A stretch of 64,000 nucleotides of DNA, taken from NCBI GenBank assembly GCA_963786635.1, contig CAWAZV010000008.1, positions 248,001 to 312,000 of the forward strand, read 5' to 3'. Source of the DNA: FEB-7 sp963786635. GTDB lineage: Bacteria; Pseudomonadota; Gammaproteobacteria; Burkholderiales; Usitatibacteraceae. Positions 1 through 9,260 of the stretch are shown here, in pieces. The notes under the pieces are model-generated. The model worked only from the letters and a program-made list of their open reading frames with translations, was not told the origin of the DNA and did not search any database. The position numbers and the translations under genes are program-made. Numbering within the stretch: position 1 is the first letter of the stretch; each line of letters opens with the position of its first letter.

Positions 1-1
1 C

Positions 2-160
2 AATGCCCTCATTCGCGAAGCCGTCGCGCAGCTGCTGGATGGCGATGGCGGGCAAGCCTGGCCGGAGGCCGTACGGACATTCGTCGGGCTGCCCGATGCC
101 CCCAGGTTCGAGGCATCGCGCCGGAAATTGCGCGCGCCCAGGAAGGATCCCCTGCGGTGA
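2..160 (+). CDS. C-terminal part of a type II toxin-antitoxin antitoxin (5' end outside window)
   Basis: This reading frame is open from the window edge and ends in a TGA that overlaps the GTG start of the downstream PIN toxin (GTGA). The visible 52 residues are a charged C-terminal tail containing a WPEAVRTF segment. That is what one expects of the toxin-neutralising tail of a CopG/VapB-like antitoxin. The DNA-binding N-terminus is missing, so the family cannot be fixed. Antitoxins of this class bind their toxin and repress their own promoter; that role is inferred from the 4-nt overlap with the toxin gene. Confidence 0.6.
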   Translation, partial: NALIREAVAQLLDGDGGQAWPEAVRTFVGLPDAPRFEASRRKLRAPRKDPLR

Positions 161-561
161 CCTGGCTGCTCGACACCTGCGTGCTGAGCGACTTCGCGCG
201 CGGCGAGGCGCAGACGCTCGCGCGATTGAAGGCCCTGTCTCCCGCTGCGCTCGCCGTCTCCGCCATCACGGTGATGGAGGTCGAGTATGGACTCGCCCTG
301 GCGCCTTCCCGGACGGAAAAGCTCGGGCCGGTCATGCAGGCCCTGCTCGGCGCAATCCCGATCGTCCCCTACGCCGCCGAGGACGCGCGTGCCTCGGCCG
401 CCGTTCGCGCCGCGCTCGAGAGGAAGGGCCGCCCGATCGGCGCCTACGACATCCTGATCGCCGGCACCGCCCTGGCGCACGGAATGACGCTGGTCACATC
501 GAACGTGAGGGAGTTCGGGCGGGTCTCGGGCCTGCAGGTGGAGAACTGGCGCGGGCGATAG
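157..561 (+). CDS. vapC: PIN-domain ribonuclease toxin (VapC family)
   Basis: This 134-residue protein has the PIN-domain layout: an N-terminal LLDTCVLSDF motif with the first catalytic Asp, a central VMEVEYGLA segment with the conserved Glu, and a C-terminal YDILIAGTAL motif with another acidic residue, followed by TLVTSNVREF. PIN toxins of the VapC group are Mg-dependent RNases that cleave tRNA or rRNA when the antitoxin is lost. The GTG start is chosen because it overlaps the stop of the upstream antitoxin, giving the usual translational coupling. The target RNA cannot be predicted from sequence. Confidence 0.85.
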   Translation: MTWLLDTCVLSDFARGEAQTLARLKALSPAALAVSAITVMEVEYGLALAPSRTEKLGPVMQALLGAIPIVPYAAEDARASAAVRAALERKGRPIGAYDILIAGTALAHGMTLVTSNVREFGRVSGLQVENWRGR

Positions 562-586
562 GCGGCGCGAGACCCTGCTGCCTCGA

Positions 587-790
587 TTACTTGCCCCGTT
601 CCCCGACGAACCAGGTCACGAGGCCAACCGCCGCGAAGATGACGAACACGGGCAGCAGCACGCCGCTGTATCCCCCGGTCCACGCGAAGCCCCGCATGCC
701 TTCATCCATCAGGTGTCCGCTCTGCGCCAAAGCGGCGCCGTTGGCCATCAGGGAGACTGCACCGGCAATCGTGGCATGCAAGATCTTCAT
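587..790 (-). CDS. Small secreted or membrane protein at the end of the copper operon
   Basis: The 67-residue product starts at an ATG preceded by a good AGGAG ribosome-binding site; a longer upstream start at 862 has no such support. Residues 1-23 look like a signal peptide ending in ALAQ, and residues about 45-62 form one strongly hydrophobic membrane helix, with a short charged tail. No family was recognised. It lies about 150 bp downstream of the multicopper oxidase on the same strand, so a role at the envelope during copper stress is inferred from position only. Confidence 0.6.
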   Translation of the reverse strand: MKILHATIAGAVSLMANGAALAQSGHLMDEGMRGFAWTGGYSGVLLPVFVIFAAVGLVTWFVGERGK

Positions 791-939
791 GGGTACTCCT
801 CGTCTGGGACGGAGAAACAGGCGGACCGCTCCGGCATCACGTGCCACTGCAAAGCGTCCCATTCCGTGCGTCTGGACCCAAATCTACGCAGGCCGGCCGC
901 GAGCGTCTGTGCGATAGCAGACACGGCCGGCGGCCCGTT

Positions 940-2406
940 TCAGGGCGCACGCACCTCCAGCACCGCCATCATTCCGGCGTCTTCGTGCTCGAGAATGTGG
1001 CAGTGGACCATGCGTTTGCCCGGCAGGTCCTGCCGCACAAGGATCGTCGCGGTGGTCCCCGAAGGAACGTCGACGGTGTCCAGCCATGCCGCGTAGGGCG
1101 CCGGCGTGACCCGCCCGCGCGATTCACGGCTCGCCAGCCGGAACTGCGTGCCATGGATGTGGATCGGGTGGTCCATGAAGGTGTCGTTCACGATCTCCCA
1201 GGCCTCGGTGGTCCCGGCGGTGGAGACGAAGTCGACGCGATTCATGTCGAAGGCGCGGCCGTTGATGAGGAAGCCGCCACCCATCATCCCCATGCCGCCG
1301 GATTGCGTCAGCACGACGCGCTTCGTGGCCGTGGGGGCGGCGACGGGCGGCATCGGCCGCAGTACCGCAGGCAGGTCGACGGGTGTCGCCGGCGCCTCCG
1401 CCGTGGTCACGAGCGCAAGGAGATCCTCGTTCCCGTAATCGCCCATCCCCATCGTATCGATGGCGTGCCGTGCTGCGCGCAGGGTGTAGCGCGCGCCAGG
1501 TGAGGCCGCGACGCGCACCACCACTTCGATACGCTGCGCGGGAGCAACGAGGACCTCGGAAAGGCCGGGAACCGGCGTTGCAAGCAACCCGCCATCCGTG
1601 CCGACCAGCGTGAACGCGTGGCCGTCGAGCTGCAGGCGCAGGTAACGCGCACTCGTGGCATTGACGATGCGCCAGCGCTGCGTCGCGCCCGGGCGCACTG
1701 CGTGAATGGGCACCCGCCCGCCGTTCACCAACAGCTGCTCGCCCTGGCGTCCCACCATGAGATCCATCGGGCCGCTCCCGGAAACCTGCGCGGCAGCGTC
1801 GAGGCGAATGCCGGTGACCAGCAGGGTCACTTCCGGGATATGGGCAAGAGGATCGGCTGCGGAACGCACGATGAAGGGCGCGGCGAGCCCCTTCGCCACC
1901 TGTTCCGCCGTCGTCTGGTGCGCATGCGGGTGGTACCAGTAGGTGCCCGCAGTCCCTGCGGGAATGTCGAACTCGACCACGCGCGAGGCACCCGGCCGCA
2001 CCGGGTCCATCGGATTGCCGTCCTGGTCCGCGGGAACCGGCAACCCGTGCCAATGGACCGTCGTGTCGATGGGAAGCCGGTTCTCGAGCGCGATGCGCAC
2101 CCGGTCGCCCTCGCGCACATCCACGAGCGGGCCCGGAAAGAGCCCGTTGTAGAGCCACAGCGCGGTCGAGCGACCCTCGAGCAGCGCCACGCTCGCCGGC
2201 GCGGCCGCAAGGGAAGCGGAAAACAGCCCCGCAGCCGGGTTCGCATTCGCCAGCAAGGACAGCGGCCGCAAGGGCGATCCCTGCGCAAGGGCAGTTCCGG
2301 GCGCGGGCGGCGGCCCCATCATCGCGCCGCTTCCGCCACCGCCGCACGCGGGCAGGAACGACCCCATGCCCGCCAGTGCCGCACCGAAAAACTCGCGTCT
2401 CTTCAT
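940..2406 (-). CDS. Multicopper oxidase (CueO/CopA-like), exported lipoprotein
   Basis: The 488-residue protein carries the full set of copper ligands: HWHG at about 118-121, a WYHPHAH motif about 40 residues later, HPIHIHG, and near the C-terminus HCHILEHEDAGMM, which supplies type 1 and trinuclear ligands. The N-terminus has a twin-arginine-like start (MKRREFF) and a lipobox LPAC with Cys21, so export as a folded lipoprotein is likely. Periplasmic multicopper oxidases of this kind oxidise Cu(I) to the less toxic Cu(II). It lies downstream of cusF-cusA-cusB-cusC-like genes, completing a copper detoxification operon. The long Met-rich helix of E. coli CueO is absent. Confidence 0.93.
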   Translation of the reverse strand: MKRREFFGAALAGMGSFLPACGGGGSGAMMGPPPAPGTALAQGSPLRPLSLLANANPAAGLFSASLAAAPASVALLEGRSTALWLYNGLFPGPLVDVREGDRVRIALENRLPIDTTVHWHGLPVPADQDGNPMDPVRPGASRVVEFDIPAGTAGTYWYHPHAHQTTAEQVAKGLAAPFIVRSAADPLAHIPEVTLLVTGIRLDAAAQVSGSGPMDLMVGRQGEQLLVNGGRVPIHAVRPGATQRWRIVNATSARYLRLQLDGHAFTLVGTDGGLLATPVPGLSEVLVAPAQRIEVVVRVAASPGARYTLRAARHAIDTMGMGDYGNEDLLALVTTAEAPATPVDLPAVLRPMPPVAAPTATKRVVLTQSGGMGMMGGGFLINGRAFDMNRVDFVSTAGTTEAWEIVNDTFMDHPIHIHGTQFRLASRESRGRVTPAPYAAWLDTVDVPSGTTATILVRQDLPGKRMVHCHILEHEDAGMMAVLEVRAP

Positions 2407-2437
2407 GGCAACTCCCTTGCGGGGAAGGGCTCGTGCC

Positions 2438-2769
2438 CTACTTCACTTTCTGGATCGCGGTCACGACGTAGTCCCCGTCGGCCTGCACGACCTGGAACCT
2501 CACCTTGTCGCCGGCGGCGATGTTGTCGAGGAGCGCCGGCGGCTTCACCGTGAACGCCATCGTCATCGGCCCCATGTTCACGCTCCTGATCTCGCCATGC
2601 TTGATGATGACCTTGCCGGCGGCCTTGTCGACCTTCCTCACTTCGCCGTCGGCAAGGTCCTTCGCGGCGACTTTCGCGGCAGGGGCCGCGGCCGGCGCGG
2701 CTGCGCGTGCTGGGCGAGGGCAACCGCCGCGAAAGTGGAGAGCAGAACGGTGAATGCAATTCGCTTCAT
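2438..2769 (-). CDS. cusF: CusF-like periplasmic copper chaperone (apparent frameshift)
   Basis: A signal peptide begins at 2769 (MKRIAFTVLLSTFAAVALAQ). The mature CusF domain is read in a different frame, with the switch near 2700-2715 in an Ala/Pro-rich linker. The domain holds the metal-binding signature HGEIRSVNMGPMTMAF: the His and two Met ligands of CusF are present, but the Trp that caps the metal in E. coli CusF is replaced by Met. CusF carries Cu(I)/Ag(I) in the periplasm to the CusCBA pump. It sits between cusA and the multicopper oxidase on the same strand. Confidence 0.85.
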
Positions 2770-2802
2770 CTTGAAAACTCCTGTTGGTGGTGAAGGAAAA
2801 AT

Positions 2803-5800
2803 CTAGCGGCCCGCCGCCTGCGCGAGCCGGCGTGCCTCGCGCTTGCGCATGAGAAGCCACGCGGCGGGCACGATGAGCATGGAAATGAGCGGGGCGGTGA
2901 CCATGCCGCCCACCATCGGCGCGGCGATGCGGCTCATGATCTCGGAACCGGTGCCGGTATCCCAGAGGATGGGCGTGAGGCCGATCACGGTGGTCGCGAC
3001 CGTCATCGCCTTGGGCCGCACGCGCAGCACTGCACCTTCGCGGATCGCCTCGACCAGCGTCGTCTCGTCGGCGCGGCCCGCCGCGATGCGCGCCTCCCAC
3101 GCCTGCTTGAGGTAGACCAGCATCACGATGCCGAATTCCGCCGTGACTCCCGCCAGGCCGATGAAGCCGACCGCGGTCGCGATCGAGACCTCGTGCCCGA
3201 GCGCGTAGAGGAGCCACACCCCGCCGATGAGCGAGAAGGGGAGTGTCGCCATGATGAGCAGCGCCTCGTCCATGCGCCGGAAGGTGAGGTAGAGCATCAC
3301 GAGGATGATCATGAGCATCGCCGGCACCACGACGGCGAGGCGCTTCTGGGCGCGCTCGAGGTACTCGAACTGGCCGCTCCAGGCGATGGAGTAGCCCGGC
3401 GGCAGCGTCACCTCGCGTCCCACGACGTCCTGCATCTCGTGCACCACCGAGCGCAGGTCGCGGCCGCGGATGTCCACGTACACCCACCCCGAGGGCCGGG
3501 CATTCTCGCTGCGGATCATGGGCGCGCCGTCCGTCACCAGCACGCTCGCCACGTCGGAGAGCCGGATCTGCGCGCCGCGTTCGGTGAGGACCGGGAGGTT
3601 GCGGAGTCCCTCGAGCGAATCGCGCATCTCGCGCGGGTAGCGCACGTTGATCGGGAAACGCTGCAGGCCCTCGATCGTCTCGCCGACGTTCTCGCCGCCG
3701 ATCGCGGCGGAAACGAGCGACTGCACGTCCGCGACGTTGAGCCCGTAGCGCGCGGCGCGGTCGCGGTCGATGGCGATGTCGATGTAACGCCCGCCGGTGA
3801 GCCGCTCGGCGAGTGCCGAGCTCACGCCCGGCAGGTTCTTCACCGCGCGCTCGACTTCGCCGGCGATGCGCTCGATCTCGATGAGGCTCTCGCCGGAGAC
3901 CTTGATGCCGATCGGGCTCTTGATGCCGGTGGCGAGCATGTCGATGCGGTTGCGGATCGGCGGCACCCAGATGTTGGCCAGGCCCGGCACCTTCACCGTG
4001 CGGTCGAGTTCCTCGACGATCTTCTCGGTGGTCATCCCGGGCCGCCACTGGTCCCGCGGCTTGAACTGGATCGTCGTCTCGAACATCTCCAAGGGCGCGG
4101 GGTCGGTCGCGGTTTCGGCGCGGCCCGCCTTGCCGAAGACGCGCGCCACTTCCGGCACGCTCTTGATGAGGCGGTCGGTCTGCTGCAGCAGCTCCGCGGC
4201 CTTGCCCGCGGACAGGCCCGGCAGCGCCGACGGCATGTAGAGCAGGTCGCCCTCGTCCAGGGGCGGCATGAACTCCCCGCCAAGACGCGATATGGGCCAG
4301 GCCGTGGCCGCGGCGGCCACGATGGCGATGGCGATGGAGGCCACCGGCCGCCGGATCACGATTTCCAGCACCGGCCGGTAGATGGCGATGAGGAAGCGGT
4401 TGACCGGGTTGGCATCCTCCCGCGGGATGCGCCCGCGGATGAAGTAGCCCATGAGCACCGGCACCAGCGTGACCGCGAGCGCGGCGGCGGCGGCCATCGC
4501 GTAGGTCTTCGTGAACGCGAGCGGCGAGAAGAGGCGGCCTTCCTGCGCCTGCAGGGCGAACACCGGAATGAAGGAGATGGTGACGATGAGGAGCGAGGAG
4601 AAGAGCGCCGGGCCCACCTCCACGGAGGCTTCCCCGATCAACTTCCAGCGCTCGTCGCCCTCGATCTCGCGGCCCGGGTTGGCGGCCTGCCAGGCCTCCA
4701 GCTTGCGGTGCGCGTTCTCCACCATCACGACCGCCGCGTCCACCATCTCGCCGATGGCGATGGCGATGCCGCCCAGCGAGACGATGTTGGCCGTGATGCC
4801 CTGGTAGTGCATGACGATGAAGGCCGTGGTGATCCCCAGCGGCAGCGAGATGATCGACACGAACGCCGAGCGCCAGTGGAAGAGGAACACGATGCAGATG
4901 ATCGCCACGACGGCGAACTGCTCGACGAGCGTGGCGCCGACGGTGGCCACCGAGCGCTTGATGAGGTCGGAGCGGTCGTAGACCGGCACGATCTCCACGC
5001 CGGGCGGGAGGCTGCGCTTGAGGCTTTCGAGCTTCGCCTTCACCAGGTCGATGGTCTCGAGGGCGTTCTTGCCGGAGCGCATCACGATGATGCCGCCGGC
5101 CACCTCGCCCTCGCCGTCCAGCTCCGAGATGCCGCGGCGCATCTCCGGGCCGATCTGGATGCGCGACACGTCGGCGAGGCGCACGGAAACGCCGGCCTCC
5201 GTGGTCATGAGCGGGATGCGCCGGAAGTCGTCGAGCGTCTTCAGGTAGCCGCTCGAGCGCACCATGTATTCGGCCTCGCCCAGCTCGAGCACGGAGCCGC
5301 CCGCTTCCTGGTTGGCGCGCTGGATCGCCTCCACCACCTTCGCGTGCGGGATGTTCAAGGCGCGCAGGCGGTCGGGGTCGAGCACGATCTGGTACTGGCG
5401 CACCATGCCGCCCACGCTCGCCACCTCGGCGACGTTGGGCACGCTCTTCAGCTCGAACTTGAGGAGCCAGTCCTGGATCGCGCGCATCTGCGCGAGGTCC
5501 GTCTTGCCGGTGCGGTCGACCAACGCGTACTGGTAGATCCAGCCCACGCCGGTGGCGTCCGGCCCGAGGGCCGCGCGCGCGCCCGGCGGCAGCCGCCCCT
5601 GCACCTGGTTCAGGTACTCGAGCACGCGCGAGCGCGCCCAGTAGAGGTCGGTGCCGTCCTCGAAGATGATGTAGACGAAGGAGTCGCCGAAGAACGAGAA
5701 CCCGCGCACGACCTTGGCACCCGGCACCGACATCATCGTCGTGGTGAGCGGATAGGTCACCTGGTTCTCGACGATCTGCGGCGCCTGCCCCGGGTAGGTC

Positions 5801-5952
5801 GTGCGGATGATGACCTGCGTGTCGGAGAGGTCCGGGATCGCGTCCAGCGGCGTGTGGAGCGTCGCCCACACCCCCCACGCCGCCAGGCCGATGGCGGCCA
5901 GCAGCACCAGGAAGCGGTTGGCGATCGACCAGAGGATGAGCCTCGCGATCAT
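2803..5952 (-). CDS. cusA: Cu(I)/Ag(I) efflux RND pump, CusA family
   Basis: This intact 1049-residue heavy-metal RND transporter is of family length. It keeps the three methionines used for Cu(I) in E. coli CusA (Met573, Met623 and Met672 equivalents, in LLYMPSALPG, PLEMFETTIQF and RIDMLATGIKS), and blocks such as GIAIAIGEMVDAAVVMVEN in transmembrane helix 4. It uses proton motive force to push Cu(I)/Ag(I) through the CusCBA tripartite channel to the outside. The ATG start overlaps the cusB stop by four bases (ATGA), which indicates tight coupling. A reading frame can be followed from the cusC start to the cusA end, but only because of frameshifts. Confidence 0.96.
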   Translation of the reverse strand: MIARLILWSIANRFLVLLAAIGLAAWGVWATLHTPLDAIPDLSDTQVIIRTTYPGQAPQIVENQVTYPLTTTMMSVPGAKVVRGFSFFGDSFVYIIFEDGTDLYWARSRVLEYLNQVQGRLPPGARAALGPDATGVGWIYQYALVDRTGKTDLAQMRAIQDWLLKFELKSVPNVAEVASVGGMVRQYQIVLDPDRLRALNIPHAKVVEAIQRANQEAGGSVLELGEAEYMVRSSGYLKTLDDFRRIPLMTTEAGVSVRLADVSRIQIGPEMRRGISELDGEGEVAGGIIVMRSGKNALETIDLVKAKLESLKRSLPPGVEIVPVYDRSDLIKRSVATVGATLVEQFAVVAIICIVFLFHWRSAFVSIISLPLGITTAFIVMHYQGITANIVSLGGIAIAIGEMVDAAVVMVENAHRKLEAWQAANPGREIEGDERWKLIGEASVEVGPALFSSLLIVTISFIPVFALQAQEGRLFSPLAFTKTYAMAAAAALAVTLVPVLMGYFIRGRIPREDANPVNRFLIAIYRPVLEIVIRRPVASIAIAIVAAAATAWPISRLGGEFMPPLDEGDLLYMPSALPGLSAGKAAELLQQTDRLIKSVPEVARVFGKAGRAETATDPAPLEMFETTIQFKPRDQWRPGMTTEKIVEELDRTVKVPGLANIWVPPIRNRIDMLATGIKSPIGIKVSGESLIEIERIAGEVERAVKNLPGVSSALAERLTGGRYIDIAIDRDRAARYGLNVADVQSLVSAAIGGENVGETIEGLQRFPINVRYPREMRDSLEGLRNLPVLTERGAQIRLSDVASVLVTDGAPMIRSENARPSGWVYVDIRGRDLRSVVHEMQDVVGREVTLPPGYSIAWSGQFEYLERAQKRLAVVVPAMLMIILVMLYLTFRRMDEALLIMATLPFSLIGGVWLLYALGHEVSIATAVGFIGLAGVTAEFGIVMLVYLKQAWEARIAAGRADETTLVEAIREGAVLRVRPKAMTVATTVIGLTPILWDTGTGSEIMSRIAAPMVGGMVTAPLISMLIVPAAWLLMRKREARRLAQAAGR

Positions 5953-7428
5953 TGCACCGCTCCCCGGGGAGCGATCTTCGTGACCACCGGCATGCCGTCC
6001 TTGTCGAGCACGAATGACAGGCGCACTTCCTGGCCCGGTCTTCGCGCCGGGCGGCACGCCGTCCTTCATCGGCATGAACTCCATCGTCATCGCGCCCCAC
6101 TTGAGTTCCGGCACCGGGCCGTGGGTGATGGTCCAGGTGTCCTTCCCGAACTTCTCCAGCTTCGCGTCGGCCTGGTATTCCTTCGCGCCGGCCGCCTCGC
6201 CCATGCGCGTGGTGGTCGCCTTGAGGCTCGCCTCGGAGTCGATGAGGAACTGCCCCGAGACGACGACGCGCGTTCCGGCGTCGATGCCCTTCAGGACTTC
6301 CGTGCGCCCGCCCTGCTCGCGGCCGGTTTCCACCTCGACCGGCTCGAACTTGCTGTCGCCGCGGTCGACGACGATCACCGTGCGGCGCCCCGTCGGGATG
6401 AGTGCCTCGCTGGGCACGAGGACCGCCTCGCGCGAGGTGGCCGGGGAAATGGCGAGCGTCACGTACATGCCGGGCTTCAGCTTGGTGCCCGGGTTGCCCA
6501 GCTCCACGCGCGCGCGCACCGTGCGGCTCGCCGCCGCCACGTCGGGCAGCACGGCATTGATGCGGCCGGCGAACTTCTCGCCGGGATAGGCGGGCACGGT
6601 CGCGCTGATCGGCGCGCCGGGCACCACCGCCGCGGCCTGCGCCTCGGGAATGTCCACGTTGACCCAGACGGTGGCCAGCCCGTTGATGCGAAAGAGCATC
6701 GCACCGGGCATGAGGGTCATGCCTTCGCGCGCGCCCAGTTCGCCGATGACCCCGTCGACCGGGGAGACGAGGGTGATGTGCGGCCGCGGTTTGCCGTCGC
6801 GCTCGACGTCCGCGACCTGCTCCTCGCTCATGTTGAGGAGCAGCAGGCGATTCCTGGCCGCGCGGGCGAGATCCTGCGCGCCCGGTGCCGTGCTCTTCCG
6901 CAGCGCCAGGTACTCCTCCTGGGCACCCGCCCAATCGGGGACGAAGAGCTGCGCCAGGGGCTGGCCCTTGCGCACCGTGTCGAGCGGCGCGCGCACGTAG
7001 AGCTTCTCGATGTAGCCGGGCGTGCGCGACTGCACCAGCGTGACCGCGCGCTCGTCGAAGGCGATCGTCCCCACGGCTTCCACGGTGACGGCGAGGCGCC
7101 CCTTCTCCGCGACCGCCGTGCGCACGCCGAGGTTCTGCACCACGCGCGGGCTCACCTTGACGCCGCCGGCGTCGGCGCCGTCGTCGGCGTAGACCGGCAT
7201 CAGGTCCATGTCCATGAAGGGCGAGCGGCCGGGCTTGTCGAACTTCTGCTGCGGGTACATCGGGTCGTGCCAGTAGAGGACCTTGCGGCCGCCGTCCGCC
7301 TTGGCAGCGGCGGGGGCCGTGCTGGCGGCCGGCGCGTGCGCCGAGCGCTGCGCCCACCAGTAGCCCGCATAGCCACCGGCTGCGAGGAGAGCCGCACCGA
7401 CGGCGGCGGCGATCAGGGTGCGGTTCAT
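5949..7428 (-). CDS. cusB: CusB periplasmic adaptor with N-terminal metal-binding and C-terminal CusF-like domains (apparent frameshift near 6040)
   Basis: Order of parts: a membrane anchor (residues about 4-26), a heavy-metal-binding YWHDPMYP...MDMDLMPVY segment at about 50-80, the membrane-fusion barrel and hairpin, then a C-terminal CusF-like domain with KWGAMTMEF, which has both the Trp and the Met ligands. The frame breaks near 6040; the other frame restores the expected ending and reaches a TGA at 5949 that overlaps the cusA start. The ATG at 7428 overlaps the cusC stop (ATGA). The adaptor links CusA to the outer membrane channel and passes metal to the pump. One extra base in an AAGACCGG context would explain the break. 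Confidence 0.9.
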
Positions 7429-8691
7429 TTCGGGCTCCTTTCGGGAAGCAGGTAGGCGAGCTGCGCCCAGGCGCGGGCGGCTTCGGCGCGGACGTTGAGG
7501 GCCATGAGCCGCGCCTCGAGCAGCATGCGGCGCGCCTCGAGGACGGCGCCGAGTTCGGCGCGGCCGCCCTCGTAGGCGGCGAGCGTGGCATTGGCGCGCT
7601 CCTCCGCGAGAGGAACGATTTCCTTCTCGTTGCGATCGACGCGCGCGCGCGCGATCTCGAAGTCCACCAGGGCGGCGCGGACGTCGGCTTCGTAGCGGCG
7701 CCGCGCTTCCTCGGCCTGCGCCCTCGCCTGCTCGGCCTGCTTCGCCTTGGCGAGCGCGGCCGGCTCCTGGCGGCTGCCCGCGAACACCGGCAGGTCCATG
7801 CGGAACATCAGGGAAACCATGTTGGTGTAGGCCGAACCGCGCGCACCGTAGGAGAGCTCGACGCTGTAGTCGGGCAGCGTCGCGACGGCGGCGAGCTTCG
7901 CCTCCGCTTCCGCCGCTGCGGTCATCGGCGCGAACATCGCGATCTGCGGATGCACCTCGAGGTCCGTGGTGAGCGAGGCGATGCTCTGCGGGAGCTTCGC
8001 GATGTCGGGGTCGCCCGCGGGCGGACGCTTCGCGTCCTCGCCGAGCCAGCGGCTCGAGCCGGGCCTGCGAGCGGCGCACCATGCGTTCCACCTCCAGGCG
8101 GCGGTCGGCCAGCGCCGCACGCTGCGATCGCGCCATCACCGGGTCGGCAGTGCCCATCTTGCCGGCGGCGAGTTGCGCCGTCGTGCCGGCGAGCTGCAGG
8201 TCGGCCTCCTGCATGAGTGCATCCACCAGGGCGAGGGAACGCTCGGCATAGAGGCGGTCGAACCACGCCATCGCCACTTCGCGGCGCAATTCCGCGGCCT
8301 GCATGTCGACGAGTGCGGCTTCGCGCCGGGCATCGGCCTGCGCGCGCACGGCCATGAGTTCGCGCTTCTCGCCGCGCACGAAGTCCTGCATGACGCCGAT
8401 GCGGCGCATCGTCATGCCGTCGGCCGTGAGGCTCCACCTGTCCGGGCCCTCTACCGGCGCGTTCTCGACGCCGAAGAAGAGCTTGGGATCCGGGTTCTCG
8501 CCGGCGGTGATGGCCTGCGAGGCACTCGCCTCGGCAGAGGCCCGCTGCGCTGCGAGCTGCGCCGAGCGGGTCGTGGCAAGGTTCAGGGCCTCGTCGAGCG
8601 TGAGCGGCGACGACGGCGCCGCCAGGGCGGCAACGGGCAGTGCGAGCGCGGCGAAAAGGCGCGCGAGGTGGTGCGGGATGGACGAGTGCAT
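7425..8691 (-). CDS. cusC: Outer membrane efflux channel, CusC/TolC family (apparent frameshift near 8045)
   Basis: The N-terminal half has a signal peptide and the outer membrane efflux protein pattern: LTLDEALNLA near the mature start and long amphipathic coiled helices. The second half, in another frame from about 8045, continues with further helical hairpins and ends at a TGA overlapping cusB. Total length of about 420 residues fits the family. A GGAGG ribosome-binding site precedes the ATG. It forms the exit duct of the CusCBA complex. The alternating Ala, Glu and Arg-rich heptads leave no single catalytic motif to check, so assignment rests on family pattern and operon position. Confidence 0.88.
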
Positions 8692-8754
8692 GGGACCTCC
8701 GGAGGCGATGGCAGCCGGCCGCGAACGCCGCGGACCGGGTACATCACCGGGAGG

Positions 8755-9138
8755 TCAGATGCGCAGGACGCCGAACAGGATGGCGGGTGGAGGTGGGGCA
8801 GCCGCCGGCACGTAGCGCCAGGCGGGTCGCGACTCGACCGTGGCGGTGGTGTCGCCGATCTCGATGCGCAGTTCCGGCCCCAGGACATCGGCAGCGGCGA
8901 ACTGCGGAGCCTTGTCGAGGGAGGCCTTGCCGTACTGGCAGTGCTCGGCGCAGACGTTGCCGTTGACCGGGACTTCGTTCTCCCCGACCGCGCCGGCGCA
9001 CCCCTCGTGGTGAGCGATCACTTCCGCGGGAGGGGCCTGTTCATGCACCATGCAGGCATGGGCCGACACCGCGAATTGCGCGAAGACGAGCGCGAATCCG
9101 GCAAGGATGGCGGCGAAGCTGCGGTGGCGACGAGACAT
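8755..9138 (-). CDS. Cys/His-rich exported protein heading the copper operon
   Basis: About 127 residues, with an N-terminal signal sequence (about 1-29). The mature part contains CMVHEQ, a HHEGCAG segment and NVCAEHCQYGKASLD: four Cys and several His within about 45 residues, consistent with metal binding in the periplasm. A GTG two codons upstream (9144) is an alternative start. The 3' half is Pro/Ala-rich and ends with a hydrophobic stretch. It is the first gene of the copper operon, 63 bp before cusC. No named family was recognised with certainty; a copper sensing or buffering role is inferred from the metal-ligand-rich composition and position. Confidence 0.6.
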   Translation of the reverse strand: MSRRHRSFAAILAGFALVFAQFAVSAHACMVHEQAPPAEVIAHHEGCAGAVGENEVPVNGNVCAEHCQYGKASLDKAPQFAAADVLGPELRIEIGDTTATVESRPAWRYVPAAAPPPPAILFGVLRI

Positions 9139-9196
9139 GGTCACGGAGTATGCCCGTTAACCTGGGCGGGGCGAATTGATCCTGCGCAGACTCTTT

Positions 9197-9246
9197 GGGA
9201 CAGGTATTGGGGACGGTTCCGAAGAACCGTCCCCAATACCTGTCCC
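9197..9246. repeat. Perfect 23-bp inverted repeat with 4-nt loop (GGGAC/GTCCC-type palindrome)
   Basis: The arms at 9197-9219 and 9224-9246 are exact reverse complements around CGAA. The element lies between the start of the copper operon and the 3' end of the M20 peptidase gene. Its arm contains both a GGGACAGG and a TTGGGGACGG block, like three other palindromes in this window. There is no T-run, so it is unlikely to be a simple intrinsic terminator. It resembles REP/MITE-type dispersed palindromes. Confidence 0.85.
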
Positions 9247-9260
9247 TGCGACCGCGCGAT

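Noticed and set aside
3193..7455. A plus-strand open frame of 1,420 codons opposite cusA/cusB.
   Set aside because: Its product is almost entirely His, Arg, Asp, Ala and Val without any domain, a usual antisense shadow of high-GC coding DNA; the opposite strand encodes clear Cus proteins.
2438..7591. A minus-strand frame of 1,717 codons over the same operon.
   Set aside because: Arg/Gly/Ala-rich shadow of cusA and cusB; only its last 90 residues are real, being the CusF domain reached by frameshift.
2803..8691. One continuous minus-strand frame of 1,962 codons running from the CusC start through CusB into CusA, as if a triple fusion.
   Set aside because: The frame leaves the real CusC sequence near 8045 and the real CusB sequence near 6040 and reads nonsense in between. 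Normal stops and ATGA overlaps exist for three separate genes.
9197..9246. Calling the 9.2-kb palindrome an intrinsic terminator.
   Set aside because: It has a long perfect stem but no following T-run on either strand and shares its core with other dispersed palindromes, so a repeat element is the better call.
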